The notes beneath the pieces were generated by a model, which was given only the letters and a program-made list of their open reading frames with translations, did no database searches and was not told where the DNA came from. Below, piece after piece: positions 35,676 through 45,243 of a DNA stretch of 64,000 nt (position 1 is the stretch's first letter; every line of letters starts with the position of its first letter). Source of the DNA: an uncultured Flavobacteriaceae bacterium (GTDB lineage Bacteria; Bacteroidota; Bacteroidia; Flavobacteriales; Flavobacteriaceae); contig CAJYAG010000001.1 of NCBI GenBank assembly GCA_913065125.1, positions 248,001-312,000 of the forward strand, in the 5' to 3' direction. The position numbers and the translations under genes were made by a program.

Positions 35676-38639
35676 TTATTTTAATTCAGTTTCTTCAGTT
35701 TCACAATACAAAACTCTTTTCACGTTTTTTCTAGGAGCTTGAACTTTTCCGCCATTATTCTTTTCATTAAGCATCATGTTCATTAACAAGCTACGTTCTT
35801 TTTTGATAGCAGCTCTTTTAGCCAAATCTTGATCGATGTCAAAATAAACGCGTCCTTCTATAATAGTAGTTTGTGCTTTTGCATAAATAGACATTGGATG
35901 ATCTGTCCATAAAACAACATCTGCATCTTTACCTACTTTAATACTACCAACTCTATCATCTAAATGCAATAATTTTGCAGGATTTATAGTGACCATTTTC
36001 CAAGCTTCTAATTCTGTCATTCCACCATATTTAATGGTTTTTGCAGCTTCTTGATTTAAACGTCTAGACATTTCTCTATCATCAGAATTGATTGCAACTG
36101 TAATACCAACGTTGTGCATAATTGCAGCGTTAAACGGAATTGCATCATTTACTTCATATTTATAAGCCCACCAATCTGAAAAAGTAGAAGCACCAACACC
36201 ATGATCTTTCATTTTATCAGCAACTTTATAACCTTCTAAAATATGTGTAAATGTATTGATGTTAAAGTTGAATTTGTCTGCAACTTTCATCAGCATATTA
36301 ATTTCTGATTGTACATAAGAGTGACAGGTAATAAAACGTTCTTTATTTAAAATTTCTGCTAATGTTTCTAATTCTAAATCTTTTCTGTACGGTTTACCAC
36401 TTTTCTTTAACGCATCATATTCTTTAGCTCTTTGAAAATAATCGATATAAACTTGTTCAACTCCCATTCTAGTTTGAGGAAAACGTGTTCCGTTTGTAGA
36501 ACGAGATTGTTTTACATTTTCTCCTAAAGCAAATTTGATAAATTTAGGGGCATTTTTATACACCATATTATCTGCTGTTTCTCCCCACTTTAATTTTACA
36601 ATTGCAGATCTTCCTCCAATCGGATTTGCAGAACCATGTAATAATTGCGCAGTGGTTACTCCACCAGATAAATTTCTGTAAATATTCATGTCCGAAGGAT
36701 TTATTGCATCTTCCATTGTAACTTCTGCAACAGAATTATGTCCAGATTCGTTAGAAGAAGACAATGCAATATGTGTATGTTCATCAATAATACCAGCAGT
36801 TAAATGTTTGCCCGTTGCATCTACAACTCTTGCACCACGAGCTCTAAGGTTTTTACCAATTTGAGCGATTTTTCCGTCTTTTAATAAAACATCGGTGTTT
36901 TTTAAGATACCTTCTTTTTCACTTGTCCAAACAGTTGCATTTTTAAACAAAATAGTTTCTTGCTTTGGTTTAGAAGTAAATCCGTAACCAACATTTGGAT
37001 AGGTTACAGGAACTACAAATGGAGTAGTAGTTTTAGAATTTTTCTTCTTTGATGATTTCTTTTTTGCATCTTTCTTTTTGATTGCTGTCCAAGAAGATTC
37101 ATTTCCGTATTCATCAACTACAGTTCCAGAAAATCTATTTTGACTTTCATCTAAAGATCCAACAAAACGCGTAAATTTAGAAGCATCACTTTGGTTGTTC
37201 AAAGTGATAGAAACCCAATTGTCTTTAAAAGAAAATTTAGATTTTAAACTTGTTGATCCACTTTTTAAAGTTCCTTTAGTTCCAGAAATAGATAAGTTTA
37301 AGTTTTTGTTATTATAAGATAAGGTGTAATCTCCACTTGCGTCAACAACATTCATATCGGTAATTACATGTTTATCTCCTTGTACCCAGTTTTCATAAAT
37401 TTTTGTTGAAGCGTCGAAAATGGGACCAGAAGTAATTAAAAAGTTTGCATAACTACCATTTTTTAAAGTTCCTATTTCAGATGATTTTCCTAATAATTTT
37501 GCAGGAATCGTAGTTAATGCTTCCAATGCTTTTGTTTCGTCTAACCCATATTGAATTGCCTTCTGAATGTTTTTCTGAAAACTTGCAACAGATTTTAACG
37601 TGTGTGTTGTAATTGTAAAGTTTACATTGTTTTTTGCTAAAACCGCTAAGTTAGACGGTTCTTGATTCCATCTACGCATATCATTTAATTCTAGTTGATT
37701 TGCCAAATATGGATTTGAAACATCGTAAGCATTACGGAAATTTACAGGAACAATCATGGTTGCATTCATGTTCTTAATTTCATCAATATCTTCATATTCG
37801 TAACCAGAACCTACAAAACTGTATTGAACGCCGCTTTCATCACCAACTTTATCTGCTCTAATGGCATTTAAGTTGTTCTGACCAGCATCAAAAATTTGAG
37901 TTAAGTTTCTGTTTGCAATCAATGCTTCTAAAGACATGTCTTTGTTTGTAGCATTTCCGGCTTCGTACCATTTTGCATCCATATAAACTTGTCTTAATAA
38001 AGACGTTGAACCCATAAATGAAGTTGGATATGCTTGTCTTGACATTCTACTTTTTCTAAAAGAAAAATATTGAGCAGATTTTGTGTCAAGAATTCTAAAA
38101 GCGTCAGTAGAGTTTGCATTTAAAGCAACTAAAACTCCGTTACCACGAATAATTCCGTCTTGTAAATGTGTATTTACAACTCCAAATCCAGCTTTTAATA
38201 AATCATTTGCTTTTTTGGTATCGAAAGAAAAATTGTCAAAAGCATCGGTTTCTGGTCTGATATGATCATTCCAATAATACCCTTTTCTGCCAGCTTCGTA
38301 TTGTCTAACATTGCTAGAACTTCTTGGCGGAGTCGGATTTTTAATTCCGAAATTAGAATACACTTCTATAAAAGAAGGATACACTGATTTTCCCGATAGA
38401 TCTACAGTTTTAGTTCCATTAGGAATTCTCACATTTTTACCAACAGAAACAACTTTACCATCTTTTACAAGTAAAGTTCCTTTGTTGATAACCTGTGTAG
38501 GGGTTACATAAATTTTTGCATTGGTAAAAGCTACAGTTGTGTTTTTTGTAGTCTTAACACCAGAGTTTGTTGGGAAATATTCTTGAGCTTGTACAACCAA
38601 AGTTGACAAAAACAAAAATAGAAGTAGTGTTTTTTTCAT
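35676..38639 (-). CDS. Exported double-domain amidohydrolase
   Basis: A 987-residue exported protein (signal about 1-19) built from two amidohydrolase modules. In the first (about 25-430) the HxH motif is replaced by Tyr94-Ser-Asn96 (YPSFIEVYSNFG), so it is probably inactive. The second (about 550-960) keeps IIDEHTHIA near residue 620, plus CHSYVQ, a His in FTHILEG and NSDDREMSRR as the final Asp, so it is the likely catalytic domain. A basic linker rich in Lys (about 525-545) separates them. It is upstream in an operon with the 431-residue homologue. Substrate is unknown; family members cleave peptides and cyclic amides. Confidence 0.85.
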   Translation of the reverse strand: MKKTLLLFLFLSTLVVQAQEYFPTNSGVKTTKNTTVAFTNAKIYVTPTQVINKGTLLVKDGKVVSVGKNVRIPNGTKTVDLSGKSVYPSFIEVYSNFGIKNPTPPRSSSNVRQYEAGRKGYYWNDHIRPETDAFDNFSFDTKKANDLLKAGFGVVNTHLQDGIIRGNGVLVALNANSTDAFRILDTKSAQYFSFRKSRMSRQAYPTSFMGSTSLLRQVYMDAKWYEAGNATNKDMSLEALIANRNLTQIFDAGQNNLNAIRADKVGDESGVQYSFVGSGYEYEDIDEIKNMNATMIVPVNFRNAYDVSNPYLANQLELNDMRRWNQEPSNLAVLAKNNVNFTITTHTLKSVASFQKNIQKAIQYGLDETKALEALTTIPAKLLGKSSEIGTLKNGSYANFLITSGPIFDASTKIYENWVQGDKHVITDMNVVDASGDYTLSYNNKNLNLSISGTKGTLKSGSTSLKSKFSFKDNWVSITLNNQSDASKFTRFVGSLDESQNRFSGTVVDEYGNESSWTAIKKKDAKKKSSKKKNSKTTTPFVVPVTYPNVGYGFTSKPKQETILFKNATVWTSEKEGILKNTDVLLKDGKIAQIGKNLRARGARVVDATGKHLTAGIIDEHTHIALSSSNESGHNSVAEVTMEDAINPSDMNIYRNLSGGVTTAQLLHGSANPIGGRSAIVKLKWGETADNMVYKNAPKFIKFALGENVKQSRSTNGTRFPQTRMGVEQVYIDYFQRAKEYDALKKSGKPYRKDLELETLAEILNKERFITCHSYVQSEINMLMKVADKFNFNINTFTHILEGYKVADKMKDHGVGASTFSDWWAYKYEVNDAIPFNAAIMHNVGITVAINSDDREMSRRLNQEAAKTIKYGGMTELEAWKMVTINPAKLLHLDDRVGSIKVGKDADVVLWTDHPMSIYAKAQTTIIEGRVYFDIDQDLAKRAAIKKERSLLMNMMLNEKNNGGKVQAPRKNVKRVLYCETEETELK

Positions 38640-38732
38640 TAGTTAAGTTTGTTTTAGTTTATAAATTTATTGAGAAGAAAATTGTTAAGTTGTAATTAAA
38701 AGCACTTTAACAAAATTTTAAGACTATCAACC

Positions 38733-39803
38733 TTATTTTGATTGGTTAGCATAACTGATAATTAAATCGACCACATAATTGTAAGATTGTATTCCGTTAG
38801 CTTGATTATTGGCCTTTAAATATGAGTTATAGCCTTTCTTAATCAATGGTTCAATCGGATTTTGATATTCATCCCAAAACGCTGAACTTTCTTTAAAATC
38901 AATTAAAACCCCTTTGTTTACAGAATTTATCAATGTGTTAAAAAGTTCTTTATCACGTTTTCTAACTTCTGAAATTAAATAGCTGAACGCCATTCTGTAA
39001 GCTGCGTATTTAAAATAAACATCCTCATTAGATAAGGCTGCTAAATACCCCACAAAATTGGCTTCGTTTTCTGCTGCAATTCCCAATTGATGTGCCATTT
39101 CGTGACAAACCGTTGTTGGATAACCCGTTTTTGGAATTCGATCATTTACTTGCGCTTCTCCTGTAAACGGATTAAAATATCCAGAAGTTCCGTTATAGGT
39201 TTGCAATAAGCTCATCAACGAACTTTTAATAGATGCATATTGATATTCAAATTGCGGAAAAGTATTCGCTAAATTAGCATATCCAGAAAGCGCTTTTTGA
39301 TACATTTCTTTTTGAGAATATGGATTTACAACTTTTACAGAATCGTTTTTTGTGATTAAAAACTGCGTATCGTTTAAGTGCTGAATGATGTTTTTAGAAA
39401 CTTCGGTTAACTGCTCGGTTGTGTAGGTTGTTTGATGATACCCTAAGCTTTTTGCCAACGGTTCTCTAAAATAATTGAATCCCCAAAACCAATAAAAACA
39501 AGAATATAAAATTGAAATAAAAGCAATTGCTTGGAACGATTTTTGCTTTATATTTTTAAATTTATCTTTAAATAAGCGATAGATAAATCGGAAGGAAACA
39601 AAAACTAAAAAACCAATCACCAAATCACCAAAGGAAAAAGGAATCCAACCAAAAAGAATTCGAAAGAAGGTACTCGTAAAAAGATAAATTCCGTTTGAAT
39701 AGTAATGTTCAACAAAACTTGGATAGTGGCGAATCAATTGTACAAATACAATTTGAAACACAAGTAAATAAGAAAGATAAACGGTTAACTTTTTGTTTTT
39801 CAT
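38733..39803 (-). CDS. DUF3810 membrane protein with zincin-like HExxH motif
   Basis: A 356-residue protein with three or four N-terminal membrane helices (within 1-110) and a large exported C-terminal domain that I assign to DUF3810. The motif CHEMAHQLGIAAENEANFVGYLA (near 235) contains HEMAH followed by a downstream Glu, the pattern of gluzincin metalloproteases, so a peptidase role is plausible though unproven. Transcription probably starts from the -7 box at 39863-39870. A second TAnnTTTG at 39809-39816 would leave almost no leader. Confidence 0.82.
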   Translation of the reverse strand: MKNKKLTVYLSYLLVFQIVFVQLIRHYPSFVEHYYSNGIYLFTSTFFRILFGWIPFSFGDLVIGFLVFVSFRFIYRLFKDKFKNIKQKSFQAIAFISILYSCFYWFWGFNYFREPLAKSLGYHQTTYTTEQLTEVSKNIIQHLNDTQFLITKNDSVKVVNPYSQKEMYQKALSGYANLANTFPQFEYQYASIKSSLMSLLQTYNGTSGYFNPFTGEAQVNDRIPKTGYPTTVCHEMAHQLGIAAENEANFVGYLAALSNEDVYFKYAAYRMAFSYLISEVRKRDKELFNTLINSVNKGVLIDFKESSAFWDEYQNPIEPLIKKGYNSYLKANNQANGIQSYNYVVDLIISYANQSK

Positions 39804-39862
39804 CGTTTCAAAAATAGGCCTTTTGGATTGATTCTAAAAGTTAAAGAATTGCAAAGAAAGAA

Positions 39863-39870
39863 CAAAAGTA
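39863..39870 (-). promoter_or_regulatory. -7 box of the DUF3810 gene
   Basis: TACTTTTG on the minus strand, 60 nt upstream of the ATG. A competing TATTTTTG lies at 39809-39816. Confidence 0.5.
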
Positions 39871-39917
39871 CAGAGTTGTAAAGTCTCAAAGTTAATCAGA
39901 TAAAATAAAAAACGCAT

Positions 39918-39976
39918 TGTCCGTTCGAGCGGAGTCGAGAACTATTTACAACCTCTCGACTCCGCTCGAACAGACA
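39918..39976. repeat. TGTC...GACA palindromic element, copy upstream of dnaB
   Basis: Arms of 23 nt (39918-39940 and 39954-39976) are reverse complements with one mismatch; the core is TTCGAGCGGAGTCGAGA. It lies in a 337-nt gap (39804-40140) that otherwise holds only the two divergent promoters. Confidence 0.85.
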
Positions 39977-40127
39977 AGTTGAAAAATTGATTACCTTAAA
40001 TCTTACATTAAAAATAGATAAATAATTGAATCTTGAGGTGTTGTTAACAGGTTAATAACATTTTAGTGAACAAAAAATGTGCATAAAGAAAATGAAATTT
40101 CAGTTTAAAAGTATCAACCTAAAAAAC

Positions 40128-40135
40128 TACATTTG
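40128..40135 (+). promoter_or_regulatory. -7 box of dnaB
   Basis: TACATTTG ends 5 nt before the ATG at 40141, which would give a leaderless or nearly leaderless mRNA. Confidence 0.5.
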
Positions 40136-40140
40136 TTGTT

Positions 40141-41661
40141 ATGGAGGAAACAAAATCTTTACAGGGTAAAAAGGTAGATAAAGCAAGAATTATTAGCTTA
40201 GAGAAAGGAAAAATACCACCACAAGCATTGGATTTAGAAATTGCAGTGTTGGGTGCAATGATGATTGATAAAAAAGGAATTGACGATGTGATTGATATTT
40301 TGCATCCAGATGCTTTTTATGATAAAAAACACCAAGAAATTTACGCTGCAATTTATGCCTTGTTTCAAAATTCTGAACCTACAGATTTATTAACGGTTTC
40401 TCAACAACTTAGAAAAGACGGCAAGTTAGAGTTGGTTGGTGGCGATTTCTACCTCATCAATTTAACACAAAAAGTTGCTTCTTCTGCACATATCGAATAC
40501 CACGCTCGTATCATTTTACAAAAATACATTCAGCGTAAATTAATTTCTATTTCGAGTGATATTATAGAAACGGCCTATGACGAAACAGTTGATGTTTTTG
40601 ACTTATTAGATTTGGCCGAAGGAAAATTATTTGAAGTTACCCAAGGAAACTTAAAGAAAGGTTCTGAAGATGCAGGTGATTTAGTAAAACAAGCCTTAAA
40701 GAAAATTCAAGATATTTCTAATCAAGAAGGAATGAGCGGTTTAGAAACCGGATTTACAAAGTTAGATGCGTTGACATCTGGTTGGCAACCTTCCGATTTA
40801 ATTATTATTGCTGCGCGTCCTGGTATGGGAAAAACAGCTTTTGTAATTTCTATGGCAAAGAATATGGCGATAGATTTCGGTCATCCTGTTGCATTATTTT
40901 CTTTAGAGATGTCTTCTGTACAATTAATTACCCGTATGATTTCTTCTGAAACGGGTTTAACCTCAGAAAAACTACGTAAAGGGAATCTAGAAGCGCACGA
41001 ATGGGAACAACTAAACGTAAAAGTGAAAAAGTTATCTGATGCACCAATTTTTATTGATGATACACCATCGTTATCTATTTTTGATTTACGTGCAAAAGCA
41101 AGACGTTTGGTTTCGCAACACGGCGTAAAAATTATTATAATTGATTATTTACAATTAATGACAGCTGGTGGTTCTGCCGGAAAAGGTGGCGGAAATAGAG
41201 AACAAGAAATTTCTACCATTTCTAGAAACTTAAAAGCATTGGCAAAAGAATTGGCAGTTCCGGTAATTGCATTATCACAATTATCACGTGCGGTTGAAAC
41301 ACGTGGTGGTTCTAAAAGACCGTTGCTTTCTGATTTACGTGAATCTGGTGCCATTGAACAAGATGCAGATATTGTATCGTTTATTTTTAGACCAGAATAT
41401 TATGGGCTAACAGAATGGGACGATGATGATCATACGCCATGTGAAGGACAAGGAGAATTTATCGTGGCAAAACACAGAAATGGTGGATTGGAAAATATCC
41501 GTTTAAAGTTTACTGGACATTTGGCAAAATTCTCTGATTTAGAAGAAGGCTTTAGTTCTGAATTCCAATCGAGTATGAATTCTGTTTCTCCAGATCAATT
41601 TATCAGCCCAAAAGATGCTTTTGGTATTGAAGATGATGGAGATGGAGATGTACCGTTTTAA
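40141..41661 (+). CDS. dnaB: Replicative DNA helicase DnaB
   Basis: Hexameric 5'-3' helicase that unwinds DNA at the replication fork. The 506 residues show the N-terminal domain (PPQALDLEIAVLGAMMIDKKGIDDV), a linker helix region, and the RecA-like domain with Walker A AARPGMGKTA (about 225-233), Walker B IIIIDYLQLM, and SQLSRAVETR ... LSDLRESGAIEQDADIV typical of DnaB. The last 40 residues are acidic. No intein is present. Usual length. Two palindromic repeats follow downstream. Confidence 0.97.
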   Translation: MEETKSLQGKKVDKARIISLEKGKIPPQALDLEIAVLGAMMIDKKGIDDVIDILHPDAFYDKKHQEIYAAIYALFQNSEPTDLLTVSQQLRKDGKLELVGGDFYLINLTQKVASSAHIEYHARIILQKYIQRKLISISSDIIETAYDETVDVFDLLDLAEGKLFEVTQGNLKKGSEDAGDLVKQALKKIQDISNQEGMSGLETGFTKLDALTSGWQPSDLIIIAARPGMGKTAFVISMAKNMAIDFGHPVALFSLEMSSVQLITRMISSETGLTSEKLRKGNLEAHEWEQLNVKVKKLSDAPIFIDDTPSLSIFDLRAKARRLVSQHGVKIIIIDYLQLMTAGGSAGKGGGNREQEISTISRNLKALAKELAVPVIALSQLSRAVETRGGSKRPLLSDLRESGAIEQDADIVSFIFRPEYYGLTEWDDDDHTPCEGQGEFIVAKHRNGGLENIRLKFTGHLAKFSDLEEGFSSEFQSSMNSVSPDQFISPKDAFGIEDDGDGDVPF

Positions 41662-41664
41662 AAT

Positions 41665-41735
41665 TGTCATCTCGACCGTAGTGGAGAGATCTCATTAAAA
41701 GATTTTTCGGCTTCATTTTATTTCGCTCAAAATAC
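41665..41735. repeat. TGTCA palindromic element, degenerate copy after dnaB
   Basis: The left arm starting TGTCATCTCGACCG is clear, 3 nt after the dnaB stop; the right half (AGATTTTTCGG...TTTCGCTC) is decayed. Confidence 0.65.
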
Positions 41736-41835
41736 CATTTAGTTTATTAAATAATTCATAAATTATATGTAATACACAATTGCTTCAACGTAATTGTGTA
41801 TTTTAGTGCTTCGACAATTTGAACATGCCATTATT

Positions 41836-41897
41836 TGTCATTCCGACCGAAGTGGAGGAACCTCATAAACAGATTTCTCGGCAAGCTCGAAATGACA
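41836..41897. repeat. TGTCA...TGACA palindromic element upstream of the ThuA/AsnB-like gene
   Basis: Begins TGTCATTCCGACCGAAG (41836) and ends CTCGAAATGACA (41897). The outer arms pair over about 10 nt and the inner halves are diverged. The 261-nt gap holds this, the previous copy and a hairpin near 41768-41800 (CACAATTG...CAATTGTG-like). Confidence 0.75.
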
Positions 41898-41922
41898 ATT
41901 ATAATTATTTAAAGTATTCTAA

Positions 41923-43182
41923 TTGAAAAAACTTCTTTCCATACTCGCTTTTTTATTGATTTCCAATTCGCTTTGGGCACAATTCATTTACATTCCAATG
42001 AGTGGAGAAAATCAGAAAAATCATTTAAAAGCCTACGGAATTGTTTTTTATTCCTTACAAAACGGTGTCAAAGCAAAATGGTTGTTAAATTATGATGGCG
42101 GCGCATTTTTAATAGAAAATAATGAAGCGATTGTCAAAGAATGTAAAATTAGAGGCGTTTCCTATCAAGTAATTTCGGATGCAAAAGCACAACTCATTTT
42201 ACAAGATATTTCTTCTCCGTCTAAAAATCAAGAAGCAGTTACCTTAGAAAAAGCGCCAAAAATTGCAGTGTATTCTCCGAAAGATAAAATGCCTTGGGAC
42301 GATGCCGTAACCATGGTGTTAAAATATGCTGAGATTCCGTTTGATGTTATTTACGATGAAGAAGTGTTGAATGACAAGCTATTGTTGTACGAATGGTTGC
42401 ATTTGCATCACGAAGATTTTACAGGACAATACGGACGATTTTACGGTTCTTTTAGAGCAGAACCTTGGTATATTGAAAGAAAAAAACAAGCTGAAGCCTT
42501 GGCAAAGAAATTAGGTTTCGACAAAGTTTCTGAAGAAAAATTAGCAGTTTCAAAAAAGATTAGAGATTATGTTGTTGGCGGCGGATTTATGTTTGCAATG
42601 TGTTCTGCAACCGATAGTTTTGACATTGCCTTATCTGCCGAAGGCGTTGATATTGCTGAAACCATGTTTGATGGAGATCCATCAGAACCCAATTATCAAT
42701 CTAAAATAGATTTTAAAAAAACCTTTGCTTTTGAGAATTATACGCTGGTAAGAAATCCAACAACGTATGAGTTTTCATCCATCGATATGACACGAAAACG
42801 TAGAATTCCAAAAACCTCTGATTATTTTTATTTGCAAGAATATTCTGCAAAATGGGATCCCGTTCCGACGATGTTAACGCAAAACCACACACAATTGGTA
42901 AAAGGTTTTATGGGACAAACCACTTCTTTTGATAGAAATACTGTAAAGCCAACCGTTTTGGTAATGGGAGAAAATAAAGTAAATAGAGAAGCGCGTTATA
43001 TTCACGGAACCAAAGGAAAAGGAATGTTTACGTTTTATGGCGGACATGATCCGGAAGATTATCAGCACAGAGTAGGAGATCCTAAAACGGAATTGGATTT
43101 ACATAGAACTTCACCAGGTTATAGATTAATCTTAAACAATGTGTTGTTTCCTTCAGCTAAGAAAAAGAAGCAGAAAACATAG
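41923..43182 (+). CDS. Exported protein of the Bacteroidota 'asparagine synthetase B'-annotated family
   Basis: A 419-residue exported protein with signal peptide LKKLLSILAFLLISNSLWAQ. I recall relatives being labelled asparagine synthetase B, but there is no AsnB glutaminase Cys2 or ATP pyrophosphatase motif here, so that name is probably wrong. Segments such as GGGFMFAMCSATDSFDIAL and MFTFYGGHDPEDYQH suggest a glutamine-amidotransferase-like (ThuA/DJ-1) fold (inference). The start is TTG 41923: a stop codon in frame lies directly upstream (41920-41922) and no ATG precedes the signal peptide. Confidence 0.75.
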   Translation: MKKLLSILAFLLISNSLWAQFIYIPMSGENQKNHLKAYGIVFYSLQNGVKAKWLLNYDGGAFLIENNEAIVKECKIRGVSYQVISDAKAQLILQDISSPSKNQEAVTLEKAPKIAVYSPKDKMPWDDAVTMVLKYAEIPFDVIYDEEVLNDKLLLYEWLHLHHEDFTGQYGRFYGSFRAEPWYIERKKQAEALAKKLGFDKVSEEKLAVSKKIRDYVVGGGFMFAMCSATDSFDIALSAEGVDIAETMFDGDPSEPNYQSKIDFKKTFAFENYTLVRNPTTYEFSSIDMTRKRRIPKTSDYFYLQEYSAKWDPVPTMLTQNHTQLVKGFMGQTTSFDRNTVKPTVLVMGENKVNREARYIHGTKGKGMFTFYGGHDPEDYQHRVGDPKTELDLHRTSPGYRLILNNVLFPSAKKKKQKT

Positions 43183-43204
43183 GCAAACTCATTTGTAACG
43201 AAAA

Positions 43205-44902
43205 CTATTTTTTATCTAGTTCTTTTATAAAGTATGAAGGTTTAATTTTTGTGTTTTTGTAAAAAGCTTTTGAGAAAGACTCAGGAGTATTAAAACCAAC
43301 TTCATTTGCAATGGCTTTGATACTATATTTTCGAAATCGAGCATCAGTTTTTAACTTTTCAATAGTAAAATTGATACGCAATCGATTCAAGTAATTATTA
43401 AAAGATTGTTCTTTTTGTTGATTGATAAATTGCGATAAGTATTTAGAATTGGTTTCGAAAGTCTTAGCTAAACTATGCAGAGTGATTTCTGAAGAAAGAA
43501 ATTTTTGCTGCTTCTCAAATTCATCTAAATGTGTTGAAATACTTTGAAATATGGCTTTAGAGAAGAGTTGTTCATTCTTTGGAATCTCCTTTTGGAGTGT
43601 CTCAGAACCTAATGTAGGTGAATTGATCAACTGTTGAAAACGCATTTTATAGAGTTTTCTTTTTTTGATTTGTTGGATTAAAATGAGTAGTAAAATCAAT
43701 GTCATAGAAGCAATACCAAGGATCCATTTTTTTGTTGAAGATAAACGTCCTTTTAAACGATTCTCAATATGTTTTCTTTCTTCAAGTAGATTTGGAATGT
43801 CGTAATTGTAAGTTAGGTTTCGTGCAACATTTTTTGCTCTGGCATTTAAGACACTATCCACTTCAATGTATTTGTTGATGTATTCTAGCTGTTTTTTATC
43901 ATTATTCTTTTCTTTATAATAAGAAATTAAAAACTTATAGGCTGGTTTTTGACTTTTATAATAATTACTTGTTTTTTGAAAAAGGGAATCTACTTTTTTA
44001 TAATAATTAACACTAAAATTAATATTATCTAATTTATAATAAGCTTTTCCAAGTGAAACATATAAATTAGATAATGTATAATAATTTTCATCTTCAATTA
44101 CTCTTGGAATGGATTTTTTAAAATTATCAATAGCAATTTTATAATTGCCTTTATTTAATTCTATACCCCCATAATTTACTAATACATAACCATAAAGTAT
44201 AGAGTCTCTAAATTTTAAAGCTAATGACTTCATTTTTTTATTATAAAATATAGCTGAGTCATATTGTTTAAGTGATGAATGTGTAGTCGAAATATTTAAT
44301 AATAAAGAAAAATACTCATTTATTTTTTTATTATTGATATTGTTGATATCATAATAATTATATGATTGCATATGTAAAATTAAAGCTTCTTTGTAATCTT
44401 TATTACCTTTTTTGATAGCACCTAATCTTGATAGATTTATTTTTTTTAAACTATCATTTTTATTTGCTTCAATAGATTTTTGCATAAGCAAATATTTTAT
44501 CAATGCAGCCTCTTTTTTCCCTTTATGAAAATAAAAATCACCTAACTCTAAGTATGAAATTGCTGGATATAACTTGTTATTGCTGTTTTTTGTTTTTTTT
44601 ATAATATTGTTCCAATAATTAAAAAGATAAGTTGAATCCTTAGTTATATCACTTAAATAATAGTTTCCATATCCTAGTTTTATTGTGTCATTTTTTAGTT
44701 TGGCTTTTTCTATATAATACTTTGCATAGAAGACAGCCTTTAATGAATCCTGTTTGGCTCCATAAAATTTTTCTGTTAATTCACTAAATGTATAAGACCT
44801 TAAAGAATCCTTTTCCGTTTTTATTTGAGAAGTAACAGTATCTATATTGATCAAATAGAGTATTAGTAAGCAGATAAAGAAAATTGGAGGGTTCTTTTTC
44901 AT
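43205..44902 (-). CDS. TPR-domain membrane regulator with C-terminal AraC-type HTH
   Basis: A 565-residue protein. A signal or anchor segment (about 1-25) is followed by TPR-like repeats (about 90-370), one membrane helix (KKWILGIASMTLILLLILIQQIKK, about 391-414) and a cytoplasmic tail with an AraC/XylS DNA-binding domain (about 455-565: SLAKTFETNSKYLSQFINQQKEQSFNNYLN and IKAIANEVGFNTPESFSKAFYKNTKIKPSYF). This is the one-component periplasmic sensor design common in Bacteroidota; the ligand is unknown. It faces convergently toward the ThuA/AsnB-like gene. Confidence 0.9.
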   Translation of the reverse strand: MKKNPPIFFICLLILYLINIDTVTSQIKTEKDSLRSYTFSELTEKFYGAKQDSLKAVFYAKYYIEKAKLKNDTIKLGYGNYYLSDITKDSTYLFNYWNNIIKKTKNSNNKLYPAISYLELGDFYFHKGKKEAALIKYLLMQKSIEANKNDSLKKINLSRLGAIKKGNKDYKEALILHMQSYNYYDINNINNKKINEYFSLLLNISTTHSSLKQYDSAIFYNKKMKSLALKFRDSILYGYVLVNYGGIELNKGNYKIAIDNFKKSIPRVIEDENYYTLSNLYVSLGKAYYKLDNINFSVNYYKKVDSLFQKTSNYYKSQKPAYKFLISYYKEKNNDKKQLEYINKYIEVDSVLNARAKNVARNLTYNYDIPNLLEERKHIENRLKGRLSSTKKWILGIASMTLILLLILIQQIKKRKLYKMRFQQLINSPTLGSETLQKEIPKNEQLFSKAIFQSISTHLDEFEKQQKFLSSEITLHSLAKTFETNSKYLSQFINQQKEQSFNNYLNRLRINFTIEKLKTDARFRKYSIKAIANEVGFNTPESFSKAFYKNTKIKPSYFIKELDKK

Positions 44903-45191
44903 GGATTTTTTATGTAAAAATAAAAAGATATTTTAATAGTCTTCTAATAAGGAGACGGATTTTCCCAAATTCTAAGGTAAAACAGCACGACATTCATGAA
45001 AACAGCCTACTGTTTATTGTGTACTTAGGATAACTTTTTTAATTTGCTAATAATTAGAAAGGGTTCATAATTCAATAAACACTCCTTTAAGGGAAAACTT
45101 GCTACATGAAAAAGAGAAAGTGTGAATTGTGCCCTTTTTTATTTCTCATCTATAGAAGACTTGATTGTGAATAAAAAACTTAATAATGCCA
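44903..45191. other. Intergenic region without a supported gene
   Basis: A stretch of about 340 nt between the divergent AraC-type and transketolase genes, of which the last 50 nt are the transketolase promoter. A 22-codon frame (45106-45174, MKKRKCELC...) exists but has no support. No repeat or RNA was recognised. Confidence 0.5.
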
Positions 45192-45222
45192 TTGCCAAAT
45201 CGTATTTAAAAAAGTACTTTTG
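45192..45222 (+). promoter_or_regulatory. Complete -33/-7 promoter of the transketolase gene
   Basis: TTG at 45192-45194 and TACTTTTG at 45215-45222 are separated by 20 nt, a full Bacteroidota promoter. It lies 22 nt before the ATG at 45244. Confidence 0.78.
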
Positions 45223-45243
45223 TATGCAACAAATAAAACACAC

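Noticed and set aside
45106..45174. A 22-codon frame (MKKRKCELC...) with a CxxC motif in the gap before transketolase
   Set aside because: No promoter box, no recognisable family and no coding bias could be judged at this length; random frames of this size are common in AT-rich gaps.
45220..45243. Longer transketolase start at TTG 45220
   Set aside because: The TTG overlaps the -7 box TACTTTTG, so it would not be in the transcript; ATG 45244 fits the family.
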